From Calycina herbarum (taxonomy: Eukaryota; Ascomycota; Leotiomycetes; Helotiales; Pezizellaceae): a stretch of 64,000 nt of DNA. Position numbers and translations under genes: made by a program. The notes beneath the pieces were generated by a model that was not told the DNA's origin, did no database searches, and saw only the letters and a list, made by a program, of their open reading frames with translations. Positions 32,834 through 45,291 of this stretch are shown here, in pieces (the first letter of the stretch is position 1; every line of letters starts with the position of its first letter). The DNA lies in contig LLEY01000048.1 in assembly GCA_001414485.1 (NCBI GenBank), forward strand, positions 348,134 through 412,133, in the 5' to 3' direction.

Positions 32834-34482
32834 TTTAAGTGATGATATTTTGCGGATTTAAGACCTGGGTGGAACGGCGATATTTAAAGAATTGAGAATT
32901 TCGTTACTATACGAGGCGCGCATGAGGGGATTTCGGGACAGGAACCGGGCAATGGATGGGACGAATGACGGACTGTACCACTACAAAGGAAAGGAAAGGG
33001 GATCCAGGGGATTTCCAGGGCAAGTCGACTTGATTGAACGAATGAACGAATGAAAGGGGGCCACCGAGCTTACGAGCCATTGTATTTTGACACAAGAATT
33101 TTTTATCCCCGACCTTATACGGAGCGAGCGATTTGATTTTCGATTTGGCGAATTTTTTCTCTGGCTCTTTCTTCTCGTTATATACTTGGTACCTTTTTCT
33201 TCATGACGGGATGATTATTTACGAAACTTATTTTTATGAGTATGAGGATATGAGGTATACTTTTTTCACATTTATATTTGGGCGGGTGGTGTGGGGAATC
33301 TGGAGGTCTCGGTTTCTTCTTGATGAATGGTTATGAGGGCGGCTGATAAAAATTATGAAATAGAGATTCTTTTTTGAGATAGAAAATTAGGAAGAGGATT
33401 CTTTTTTGGCTTGCTTGGTTGTTCGTGATTATGTTTTGAGTTTTTGATGTGAGATGTTTTGGCTTGGCTTGGGTTTTTGCCAGTAGGCAAGTTGGGGATG
33501 AGTTACTCTTGAATCCATAGCTTACTCGTAAGCTCTCTGGTCCTCATGTTGTTGTGAGTAAGCTGTGAGTTAGCCTGGTGAGTAAGCCACGAGTAAGCCA
33601 TGAGTTACTTGCAAGTAAGCTGTGACTTATCTAGCGAGTAAGCTGGCGAGTAAGCCACGAGTTACTTGCTAGTAAGCCATTACTCGCCAGTAATCCTCGA
33701 GTAAACCAATCAGAAGAGCACGAGGCTCAACATTGTTATTCTCCCCCCAAATTTCTTCACTCGTAACCCGATTTTCTATGGAATGGGGATCAAACTGATG
33801 GGCTTGTATTTGTTGATCCAATTGTGTTGAGGAGTTGGGTGAGGAATTTCCGTCCTGGTTGGTTGAACTTTGCTGTGGAGGGGTGACGGAAGGACTCGAA
33901 TTCCTCATTCCCTCTTTCCCTCGGCCTTGAATTCTTCTACTCACCATAAGTGATGTTCACTTTTCGAGTACCCTTATTTTTAACTTGACTTGGGCGGTTT
34001 TAAAGGGACGGGACATCGAATATGTCAACCAAGACCAGAGAGAAATCAGAAAGTGGAAATGGTAGAAGAATGGGGCTTATGAGCTCTATGGTCTTTTGAA
34101 GTTCTGGAGGTTGGTTTAAGGTACGTCGTCCTGACTGGAACTCACATCAATTGCATCGAATGCACAAGTCTGCCGGAGAGCATAATTTTCCGTTCAATCA
34201 TCCTGGATCCCGTATCTTCCTACCACATTCTTCCTACCACACTGGGTACTGGACACTGAATGGGCTATAAACAGCTGGCCGAAACCAATTGATGTAAAAG
34301 TTAACACGCCGGTCCTCATTTCGACGTCAAACTCCTTCGCTTAGCCACACCGTGAGAGTCACTCATGCGGTACGGTGTAGGCATATCACGTAAAACCAAT
34401 CTCGACCCAGCGAGGACACTTCATATATAATTCGCACTGTTTCCCATGTTACATATTTGTACAGTCCTATCTGAGCGCAATA
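32834..34482. other. Intergenic with a degenerate repeat array
   Basis: This stretch contains the serine-rich gene's 3' region and the promoter of the NACHT-ankyrin gene. The notable content is the array at 33519-33710, listed separately. The 92-codon minus ORF at 33669-33947 overlaps that array and is not supported. Confidence 0.4.
33519..33710. repeat. Degenerate GAGTAAGC minisatellite-like array
   Basis: About a dozen copies of GAGTAAGC or close variants (GAGTTAGC, AAGTAAGC, GAGTTACTT) are spaced 8-20 bp apart. They alternate with the tetramers CCAC, CCAT and TGTG. A few are inverted (GCTTACTC at the left end, TTACTCGCC near the right). The unit length varies, so this is a decayed or rearranged minisatellite. 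Confidence 0.7.
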
Positions 34483-37400
34483 ATGGATTGCGATGACTTT
34501 GTTCTCGTTGAAGTTGAGAGTGAGTAATTTCTATCAACCCTGACTCTTCGAATAGCTAACTTCGTGTGAATAGACAGCGACCAGGAAACAGACACAGACA
34601 TAAACCAACGTGTAGTTGCTTCCTGTATGTATCTCCTTAATATATCATGTATTCCTCTTTTAACTAACTCCTGTCTTAGCTGATGAGAATCTTCAGAAGA
34701 TACGGACTTGGCTTTCGCCAACTGAATATGATTCTGAAGGGGGCGAGTATCGCAAACATCTCAGAGCCCATGTTCCAGATACTGCAGACTGGTTATTCCA
34801 GACTGGCGAATACAAGAATTGGCATGATTCTGACGCTTCAACATTAGCGATTCAAGGGCCCTCTGGCTCCGGAAAATCAGTTCTTGCCGCCCATTTAATA
34901 CGACATTTGCAGGAGGAGGATTTACCGGTTTTGTTCTTCTTTTCTCGGCGATTCGTAACGGGGCAGAGCTATCCACGCCTTCTCGTTCGCGACTGCTTAT
35001 CCCAATGCATGCATCACAGCATCGCGCTGCGATCGCAACTGGAGACTCTTATGTGCCAATACCCTGCCATAACAAAAACTCCGTTTGATGAGCTTTGGGA
35101 GGCACTGACTTCCTCGCTTTCTACACTCGCCAAGGTCTATCTTGTTTTTGATGGGCTTGACGAGTTGGATTCGGATGCCAATAAGTTTACGCAGCGTATA
35201 CTTGAACTGGAAAATTTGAGACCAGACTCCGTCAAGTTGGTAAAGACCAGTCGTTCGGTCGTTGGGCTTCAATCGAATCCACCCCCAGCAACGGTTGAAC
35301 TGGCAGGAGGTGTGGTTCAACAGAATCTTCACACATACATCAACCATCGCCTACGTCACCAAGAAGATAGGGTCTTCACAACAAAGGAGGAATCAGCAAT
35401 CACGGATGCGCTCTCCGAAAAAGGGAATGGTCTATTTCTCTATTGCCGCCTTTTGCTCGATGTTATCCTTCAGAAAACAACTCCAGTGCTTCAATATCTA
35501 CAGACACTTCCCAGTACGCTCGAAGACTTGTATGTCTTTCTTCTTCATGAGTACTCCTACCGGTCAGGAGCTGCTCTACATTTTCAATCCACTTTACTTT
35601 CTTGGATCACGCATACGAATTATCCACTTCGACTCATCGAGCTTACTGCTCTCATCAATTCTCACACCGACCGTTTTGGGCTGAAAGACTCCCAAGATGC
35701 GAAGCTCATGGTGAGCACCGCATGCGGTCCTCTAGTCGAGATAACGTCCGATGGCACTGTGCAATTAATACACAATTCGTTTGCCGACTTTATCCTAGAC
35801 TCGCGTCGAAACAGCACCAAAGAGTCTAGTGTCTCTGACCTTTGGTTTCCAGCTTGTGAGCCTACGCTCGTTCACAGATCTTTGGCGGAGTCTTGTATCA
35901 ATTACCTTGTCTCCGGGTGTTTTGAAACCTGGACACCTAGCGAATACACCAAGGAGTCCAGATCGTCCAAAGAGAAGGAATTGAGGGAGAAGTTTCATTT
36001 TCTTTCATACGCTTCGAGCAGGATATTCTATCACACCAAAATGAGCGAGCTGGACTCAAATCTCATTTCGTTGCTTGATAACTTCCTAAACCCCGGGAGT
36101 CATTACTTTGAAAGCTTCAAGGACTTCTGTCTGCACCCGAGCGATAAGACATATCTTGCTAGCATACGACCACTACATGTGGCTGTCATGGCCGATGTAA
36201 CATCTTACGCAAAACACCTACTGGCAAAAGGAGAAGATCCAGATCAAGTCGATTCGGAACAGAGGACAGCTGCCATAAATGCAGTGAGATATGAAGCAAG
36301 CACCGAAACAATGACCGTTCTCTTGGACCATAACGCATCTCTCACTAAACGGGATTTGTGGGGCTTGACACCTTTGCATTATGCTGCACAAGACAACCAT
36401 TTCGAAATGTTGAAGTTTCTACTTGATTCTGGAGCTGATCCGATGTCGACCAAATCCAATGATAAAACTGATTACCCGAAACCCGGATCTCCCGAGGGGA
36501 AGATTCTCATCTACTTTTCATGTCAGATGGGCTATATGGATGCTGTTTTGGAATTATTGAAACGAATGGATTGTCAAGCGAAAAGTACTATACAACCTCA
36601 TTGGATAGGAAGCGTACGGCAACCAAAGGTTCTCTCGGTTCTTCTGAAGCATCCCGAGATTTTGGCGAATATCAATGAGAAAGATGCATTGGGGAACACG
36701 GCTCTGCGTTCTGCAATATTGGTCAAAGACCCTGTCACGGTGGATATTTTGCTTAAGCACGGTGCTGATATACATATCGGATCCGAAGAAGGGAAAACTC
36801 CTCTCCATTGGTGGGCGTCAACCTACGCAGGAGAAATTCGTCATACTGCTGATGATTTTGAGAAAACTGGTCTCCTGTTACTGGAACACGGATGCGATGT
36901 TGACGCAAAGAATGAAAAGGGGCAAACCGTGTTAATGGAGTTCATATCTCGTTACGACAACCAAGGACCCGGTGACGAGACAAACCAAACAGAGCGATTC
37001 GTTTCTCTTCTTCTCAAATACGGCGCAAATGCTGGTGTGGTTGATAACGATGGGAATACTATACTTCATCGATACGCGGAACACTCGCTGATTTTGGATA
37101 CGAAAGTCGTCAAACTTCTCACAGAGGCTGGAGCCGACATTAACAAGACTCGAAATAACGGTCTGGATACCCCTCTCACGGTTGCTGTCAGCTTTTATCG
37201 TCCTAATCTCAATGCATTCATCAAGAATGGTGCAGATCCCGACATACAAGATGCAGATGGAAATACCGCAATGCATCAGGTCTGCAGAGACTGTCAGTGG
37301 TGGTCGTCTTCCTCAGTTCGAGAATTAGCCGAGTCCTCGGACCTCACAATCAAGAACAACAAAGGGGAGACTTGCATTTATGGTCTCAATTCGAGCATTT

Positions 37401-40400
37401 ACTATGATTGCAATTATTCTAAGACGAGCACTGAGTTTGTTCAAATACTGGTAGAGAAAGGTTTGGACCTCGAGTCTCGAGATCAATTTGGGGAGACCGC
37501 TCTACTTGCGATGTGTAAGGAAAACCAACAATATGAGCTCATTGCCTCATTGGTTCAATACGGCGCCGATGTTAAGTCAAGAGACTCCCAGAATAAGTCC
37601 TGTAAGTTAATTCTTCGGTTGGGTTTTCCGCGGTGCTTACAATTCCCCAGGTTTTCATATGATTGCCAGTTCCGAATCCACACCCTGCGAGTGTTGCTAT
37701 AGCCTGCCATGTTATATCTGCAACCCCTTAAATTGGATGGAACTCCTTGTTCGGGCCGGAGCTGATATCAACAGTGTTGATTTCGAGGGCAACGCGCCAT
37801 TCCATGACGCCGTAGAATCAGGAGATCACTTTTCGTCGATTGAGTCCAAATTGAAGTTCATCGTCAAATGCCAAGGAGATCCAAACACGAGCAACTACCG
37901 GAGACAAACAGCTTTGCACAAGGTTGCTGTAGCTGGCCTGAAGACGCCACGATACGAGAATGGCGAGTATCCTCACAACAATAGCACTCCAGTTCACATC
38001 GATTTTCTGTTACAACCAGCACTGGGAATCGACCTGAACGCAAAGGATAATCAAGAAATGACGGCTATCTGCTACGCAGCCTCGATATCGGAAGTTATCA
38101 CCTGGAAATTTGTACAGGCAGGAGCAGATATAAGGGCGCAAGCGAAGGATGGTCGCACACCTTTGCACTTCGCTACTGAAGCCGCACAAAGCAACATCGT
38201 TGGCCTTCTTTGCAAAATATACAGAGAAAATTCTTGGGCCGTGGATCAAAAGGATGAACAAGGTCGCACTCCTCTACACCATGCCGCGCGGTCTGGAAAT
38301 TCCGAATCTGTCTATTACTTGTTGCAAGCGGGTGCGGAACCCAACGTCCAAGACATTCATGGGTTGACATCACTACACGCTGCGGCTGAGCATCATATCA
38401 ATATGGATAAACGCAAGAGGCAACACAGCAGTTCCAAGGTGGCGGTGGACTGGATGACTATTCCATATGGGCTGACTGGGCTTGCCCCCTTTATGCAAAT
38501 CAAGGAGGAAAGAGAGAAAGGCTCCAACGTCCAACCAGATTACCTACAACCATTACAAAGGTGGGATCCAGGTCTATCCATTTGTGGCGAAGAAGATGCT
38601 TGTATGATCCAAGATGTTATTCAGTTACTTTTATCTGCCGGGGCAAGCACCACCATCCACGACGAAAGCGGACGCACACCTTACGATGTTGCTGTGCTTC
38701 AAAACAACGAAGAAATGACGATCATGCTTTCTCGTTTTTGGAAGAAGTCTGATATCCCAAACCACTTGGCAGAACATTGGTACGCAACCAGGGAGAAGAG
38801 CGCCGGGCAGACTGTTCGAGAATTGAGCATCAAGGATAGGCAAGCGAATGCATACACGCTCCTTCAAACAGCCATTTACCTTCATAGCGAAGTAATGTTC
38901 AACACCCTTCTGGAAGCTGGAGTAGACCCCCTCACTCCTGGTCCAAATTCTTTGACCGTTGCACACACCATTGCGCATTTTGGCCTTCTTTCCATGATGA
39001 AAATCTTATCATCTCACGTCAAGGACTTGAACGTTTTCTCCCCTCCATTGCTTCATGTAGCAGCAACTCGGGAACTTTCGAATATCCAAATGGTTGATTT
39101 GTTGATCAAGTTGGGAGTCGATGTCGATACTCTATATCAGCGAACAAGAGACTGGTCCCACTGGGATGATGCAAACACTGTATTTTCAACCCCAGGCTAT
39201 ACTCCACACCTGCTTGCGCTTCAGGGAAGATGGTGGAATATATCAGCGATAGACTCTTTATATGCAGGAGGGGCAGATCTCAAAGCCGGCATTACGGGTG
39301 TAAGTCCAAACACAATCCTAAAAACTGTACTATATGGGAACGGATATGAATACGAACGTGGATATGGATACGAAGGCTATAACGGAGATGGGATAACTTC
39401 TACTTTTGCAGTACGTGGTTTCTGGTCTGCTGAAATTTTGGAAGTGGTGTTGAAACACGGTTCGGATATCAACGAATTGTCTGATGGGATGACACCCCTC
39501 ATCTTTGCCTTGAAGGCAAAAATAGGCATCAAGATGATAAATCGTCTGCTTAGTGCCGGTGCTAGCGTTACACTGGGAAAAGAACCTGCAATCATTCCCG
39601 CCGTTTGGAGTGGGGATCTTGAAGCTACTCGAGCGATTCTTGATGCTGGTGCTGATATAGATGTTGTATGTGACCGGAATGAAACCTACACTTCCGTTGG
39701 ATGTCCGGTAACTCCATTGCTCGCAGCTGTGTTGCACAACCGCCCTGCTCCTTCCCAAACCGAAAGGGAAGCACTTGTTACTCTCCTACTCGAACGGGGA
39801 GCGAACCCACTTATGAAACTCAAAGATGGAGAAACCACCGTCCTCCACCAAGCCGCCTTCTATCACACTTTCTTGGAAACGATACTAAAAAGTTCTGCAA
39901 CCCTCGATCTGGAAACGAAGGACTCGCAAGGCCGTACCCCTTTGCTTTCAGCCTGCTCTCCCATCGAGTGGACAGAGCACAGAATCAAGACAGATGAGTG
40001 TACATCAAGCCACCTGATTCTTGCTGGTGCAAATATTGATGCAATGGATAATACCGGCTCAACGCCTTTACACCTTGCCACGCAATCTGGACTTATAGCA
40101 ACTACAACTTTATTACTGGAAAGAGGTGCTGACCATTCTATTACCGACCATAAGGGGTTTCCACCTCTTTATTACGCTTTACGCCATACTTCCAGGAACA
40201 CCAGACTCACCTTGACAACAGCTTTTCTAGACGCTGGCCCAACCCCTCTCAACGTCGGTGAAAATGGCGAGTCGGCATTACATCTCCTCGCACCATGGTT
40301 AATCAAATTCAGTCCCTGGGACGGTGACGATGCCAAACGGTTGTACGTCAACAATTGGGTCCCCGAGAATGCTCATGTAGGCCATCTCAAGGACTTTAAG

Positions 40401-40814
40401 GGCCTATACCAACGACTTGTCGACAATGGGTGTGACAGAAATAGTCGGGATAAGTTTGGAAACACTCCTCTCTTTCCGTATATCAAGGAGATCAAGCAGT
40501 CCTTCACTAGAGATCCGGTTGTGCAGCCAGCGAAGGAGGATATTCAAAGGATGTTCGACGAAAATGATGTTTTTGCTATTAATGATGATGGTGATACATT
40601 GTTACATGCTGTTGCCGCTAGAGAGAATGATGGCGATAATGATAAAGAGGGTCTACTTCATACAGTATGGATGTTTAGCGAGTTGGTAGCGAGAGGTGTG
40701 GACCCAAGGAGGGAAAATAAGAAAGGAGTGACCGCTTTGGACGTGGCGTGGTTTCACAGAAACCAGGCAATATTGAGGTCATTATCTCTTTGGCGTCAAC
40801 AGTTTGACCTTTGA
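34483..40814 (+). CDS. NACHT-ankyrin repeat protein (fungal NLR-like)
   Basis: It has four exons: 34483-34519, 34574-34624, 34680-37601 and 37651-40814, giving 2057 residues in phase. The first two exons are tiny and encode an acidic start (MDCDDFVLVEVE). Residues about 34-80 match the pre-NACHT linker of fungal STAND proteins (IRTWLSPTEYDS, HVPDTADWLFQTGEYKNW). The P-loop GPSGSGKS is at 89-96 and Walker B LVFDGLDELD at about 184-193. A helical region of about 330 residues follows. From about 530 to the end there are many ankyrin repeats (GLTPLHYAAQDNHFEMLKF, GRTPLHFATEAAQSN, GSTPLHLATQSGLIATTTL). The protein should be a cytosolic nucleotide-driven switch with an ankyrin sensor. There is no HET, Goodbye-type or lipase effector domain at the N-terminus. 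The ligand is unknown. A role in nonself recognition is inferred from the family. Confidence 0.92.
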
Positions 40815-41547
40815 TGTAATAGCGAAGAAATGCCATTTCGGATATGGAAGGTGTATTCTTTGTAAGATGGGTCGAGGATGCATGAGTAATTTTCAATACC
40901 TATTCTATATTGAGTAGCAATTCGTGATCATGTTTCGATGTAAAAATAATCTGCCAACTGGCTCGATTCAATTGAGACTCGTATTCCCCAATTTTTTTCA
41001 CGTGGGAGCCGAGCTTTCTTCTATATCCACCTATCATCTATCATTTCGAGTGTCTTTTAAGCAATCCAATGTTGTTGCTGAAAAATTTGGAATTCGAACA
41101 TCCTTTCTGCAATAAACATATGAGAATTAGATAAGACTTGACTGTTCAAACCACCCTCGCAGTAGACAAGAAAAGCTGTAGTGAATAGCTTGTTTGTGCT
41201 ACACTTTCTAACTATTACCCAAATACTTTGGGACAATCGAACTTCATTGTTCTACGCCATCTAGGTAAATATCAAATTGTCCTAAGTATTTAGGTTAATT
41301 ACCTTGCATTACCCTAGAACGTTGGGACAATGAGCTAGGTAGGCAGGTACGAACCTGAAGTATTTACTGCCGCTTTTATTGTCTGCCGCGAGCCACCCCA
41401 ATTTTCTGGATCCATTCTAGACCCATTCCTATTGAAAAACAAAACTCCACTCCCATCTATAACCATCAATCAGAAAGCGGATATCAAGAAACACCCACCC
41501 CCACCTCCAATATACATCACTATATTACTACAAACCCACAACCCAAT
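40815..41547. other. Convergent intergenic region with a MITE
   Basis: The region lies between the stop of the NACHT-ankyrin gene and the stop of the ArAE transporter, which face each other. The only recognisable content is the MITE at 41156-41392. Confidence 0.4.
41156..41392. mobile_element. MITE, family 1, copy B
   Basis: This 237-bp element has ends CTCGCAGTAGACAAGAAAAG (left) and TTTTATTGTCTGCCGCGAG (right) that pair as imperfect terminal inverted repeats of about 33 bp. It is flanked on both sides by CCACC (41151-41155 and 41393-41397), a perfect 5-bp target duplication. Termini and interior match copy A at 7783-7995. There is no coding capacity. Confidence 0.88.
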
Positions 41548-44500
41548 CTAAATACCTCTCCCACCATCCAAAACCCTAAGTCCAAACCCCACCTCCCCAA
41601 CCAACTCCTTAACCAACCCCACAATCCTCTTAACACTATGTCCCACCGCCCCCCTCGCAACTTCAATAACAGCAATAGCGCGATATCCATCCTCATTTAC
41701 ATTTTGCAGATTGAGAGTATCGATTAATTCCGCAGTTAGACTTTGTCCTTCTCCTTCTATATTGGTGACAAGTCTCGCGGGAGTATCCTCAGACTCGAAT
41801 AAACCAACAAAGGGTGGTAAAGCCGAGCCATTGGCGATAGAGGTGGAGAGGAGGGTGAAGAGGGATATTAGGTGGTGGGATGTTGTAAGTGAGGATGAGG
41901 TTACGGTTTGGTTGCTTGTGTGGGTTTGGAGCCAGGTTGGGAGAGTGGAGGGGGTCGATGTCAGGGTCGATGCGGCGTAGGAAATTATTGTGAGGTAATT
42001 TGTTATGCTGATTATTGGGTTGGTTAGTTTCAAGAATTGGCTGCTTGATTGGAGGGGTGCAAATGGCCCTTTCTGGGGTTTGGCTCGAGAAGTGGGCACT
42101 GCTCTCCCGCACCTTGTTTACTTTTGATTCTACGAACTGGTCTAGAACAATTGAGAATATTGTTCGAGAAGATTTAGAAGAACAAGAAATTTAGTTTCTC
42201 AATTCTTCTACATCATCTCGGATAATGAATTCGATTGTTCTAAATCGTCTCGAATCTTGGGTTAAGTTGGTGCCAGAGAGCAATGACTGGGCATCTGACA
42301 ACTCTCCACGATGAAGAGCCCGCTGTCACAAAGGAAGAGAGGGAATTTTCAGCATACCTTTGCACTTCATCAACAATGCCCTCATAAGCTTTCCTCGGAA
42401 ATTCCCCACCCAACCTCGGTTCCCAAGCAATAAACACCAAATTCGCCCTCATCCCATCCAACAACCTAGTCAGGGCCCCCAATAACCTCCGGTTCTCCTT
42501 CTCTAGCATCCCAGCATGGTTTTGCAGCAATCCACCTCTTTCACCAGCTCCTCCCTCCTCTCCTTCTGGTTCTCCTTGGAGCTTCAATTCCACCAAAGAA
42601 CTGACGGAGCTAAAATAATTGGCCAACAATAATAGACTGCCACCGAGATCTCTTCTCAATGCTGATGCTTCTGTGATAGGAACTGGGAAGACCGTCCAGA
42701 AGTAACCGATAAGAACACCGGCTCCAACGACGAGTAGACGGTAGGGTGCTAGTTGGTAAATGGGATAGAATGGTTGACCTGCTGATGTGGATCTAGCAAT
42801 ACCGATAACGCGAGTTTGCAATTCATACCCTGTCTCCCATCAGTAAACCATCCCATAACCAAAAACGGAATGGAAAGGGGAGGAAGAACAAACCAATAAT
42901 CAAAACATGCGTCAAAGCCCCCGCAACACACGCACTCAAAAACCTCGTATTCCGCGCCGCCATATAAAAATAAAGCATCATAAACACAAAGAAAACAGGT
43001 ATAATCCCCGCCGTCTTCTCATCCACAATGTACCAATTTATAAACGCGCCAATCATGCCAAATAATGTGAATGCGAGGTTTCCAAAGAGGTTGAAGATTG
43101 TGGTTCCGGTGGTGGGAGACATGCCGATGGATATCATTACTAGACACCAGACTACTCTCTGTTTGACGAAAAATACACGCGTGTCTTTTAGGTAAGCTAG
43201 AATGGCTATGCTCATTACTGCTATTGAGACGCGGAAGCCGAATTTCACGGGGGCGGAGCCGAAGAATTTTGGGATGAGACGGATGTGGTTGCCGAATCTT
43301 TGGAGAGCGTTTTTTGGAGGGAGGTGTTCGGGGTCACGGGGTGCTTGGAAGGAGTCTCCGATTTGAATGCTTTGATCTGTACCTGTAGGATCAAGAATGT
43401 CTTCGGAAGATAGCTCTGAGCCGTTGACGAGACCTTTGAGCCATTTTGTTATTGTTTTGACAGGTGGGAGGATGAATCGCTTCTTGGTCATGGTGCCATC
43501 TTGGACTTTTGTGTCTGCGAAGCGAACGGCTGCTAGGATGGCTTTGGAGACGGAGTAGAAAAGATATTCCATATAAAGAATGATATGAAGTCTTGCTGTT
43601 GCCAGTGCCTCTCGAGAAGTCTGTGTGGCGTCAAATTCCAATTTCGAATGGGGTGCTTGCGAGGATCGTTTCGAGGCGGACTGGAAGACTGAATCGAGAC
43701 CTCTTTGCTGTGCCCAGGAGTGGAGATCCGTTGATCTTTGCTTCCGAAATTCTTCAATGCGTCGTTCTAACCGATCCCCAAACAAAACACTTGCATCCTC
43801 ATTCGCTACCCCCTTTTCCGGATCCTCGGTTGCTTTCTTCTTGGGTGTTGGTATCAGTTTTAGCTTCACAAGGATGTGAACAAGGCTTTCGTCAAGGAGT
43901 TGAGCCATGTTCTCAAACGAGCCTCTCGTATCCCCTATCAGTTCCAACCACTCTTGCTGTTCCACATCCAGAGTTTCCTGTGATAATTCATTCGCGTTGG
44001 CGGCTGCTGTTTTCCTGACTTCTTGTCTCCAATCATGCATTCGTTCAGAAATATCGGCAATGGTAGAAAGTCCAGAGATAGGAATCATGATTCTTCGAAT
44101 GATGCTATGAAGCTCATGAATATCCTTTCCCCGCAAATGACCAAAAGCAGTTTCTCTTTTCGCAAACACGACGTCCTCTTTGAGTTTGGCACCGAGTACA
44201 AGTAGACCAGTTGATGCGACCTTCAATGCCGCAAGTCTTTCATCGTAGACGTTGCTTCTGCCTGGAACCGTTTCCCCATCTTTGGGGAGTGGTACCTCGC
44301 TAATGGTAACGGGCCTGCATAGCTTTGAAGTTTCCAACCCTTCAACGAAGGCTATTTGTTTCTTCAACAAGCCTCGACAGCTTTGAAAGAAACCCGTGGT
44401 CTCTGCGAAAAAGACCTTCCGTGAAGAGACCGGAATGACGAGTAAGCACACCGCAGTCGAAATAGCCTGGCCAGTCAAGAAGGCGTACAATAACTCTTTC

Positions 44501-45291
44501 ACAAACAGTTGGCTTCCAATGAGAGAGTACTGGTTTGGTCCATATGTGAAACCCACCATAACGAAAACTGTGTACTGGATAGATGGGACATAAAGCACTG
44601 GCCGAGCGGCTCTGAGGGTATTGATGAAGAAGATGTTGAGAAGTAGGAAGATTGCATTGACAACAGAAGCAGATGAGTTGTATCCTCGAGCCACTTCGGG
44701 AGTCGAACCAGCAGGTACTGTATTCTCACGAGCTTTGATACCAGCATATTGGCCGAGAAGAACCATAGACGCAGCTAGACAAGTTAAAAACTACAAAATA
44801 AATGTTAGTCCAGCTAGAGTTGAGTCGGAAAGGGGATCTACGAATTGAGATCTTGAAAGCCAATAACCAAAAAAAAAATCGAGAAAACATACGACAGTAA
44901 CAAACAAATTCATCAAAAACTTCCCCCTCGGCAAAATCGGCACCGTAGTAATCGAAATAATAACAATAAGATACCCAAAATTCAGATAAACCGCCGCAAC
45001 AGCATGGATCTGGTAAATCGCCATACTAATCGCCGCAGCCAAAGCAGGTTTAATCATTATCATCGCCACAAACCCATTGATTCCGATTTTGGTCCATATC
45101 CGCCTAAGCAAAGATGGCTTTTCTGGTGTTGGTGTTGTTTCTGTAAGGTTGGTTGGAGACGCGTCTTGTTGAGTGGTGGTGCTGGCTCGAGGACTGCTGG
45201 GTGATGGCATTGAGGTATGTGAAGATGTTGATATTCTTTCCTCATCATTTCCTGTGGTGGTGTGACTTGGAGAGGGGTTGGGTTTAGACAT
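41548..45291 (-). CDS. ArAE/BRE4-like membrane transporter (DUF2421)
   Basis: It has four exons: 45291-44893, 44790-42894, 42829-42358 and 42112-41548, giving 1110 residues in phase. The architecture is that of the fungal aromatic-acid-exporter/BRE4-like family. A disordered Ser/Thr/Pro N-terminus of about 60 residues comes first. A first block of membrane spans follows (FVAMIMIKPALAAAISMAIY, YLIVIISITTVPIL and others up to about 310). Next is a long cytosolic helical region with coiled-coil character. A second block of spans includes VKFGFRVSIAVMSIAILAYL, IFNLFGNLAFTLFGMIGAF and LLVVGAGVLIGYFW, and a soluble DUF2421-type tail ends the protein. Such proteins are thought to export organic acids or drugs across the plasma or vacuolar membrane; no substrate can be read off. 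The last intron (42357-42113) is 245 bp and contains a long imperfect palindrome. Confidence 0.9.
42141..42245. repeat. Imperfect palindrome in last intron of ArAE gene
   Basis: Two arms of about 50 bp, starting TCTAGAACAATTGAGAATAT on the left and ending TTCGATTGTTCTAAAT on the right, are reverse complements at roughly three quarters of positions. It would fold into one long hairpin. The phrase TAGAACAATT is shared with the interior of the family-1 MITEs. Confidence 0.7.

Noticed and set aside
33669..33947. 92-codon minus-strand ORF
   Set aside because: Its 3' end overlaps the GAGTAAGC array and the rest is low-complexity Ser/Gln sequence. It is not supported as a gene.
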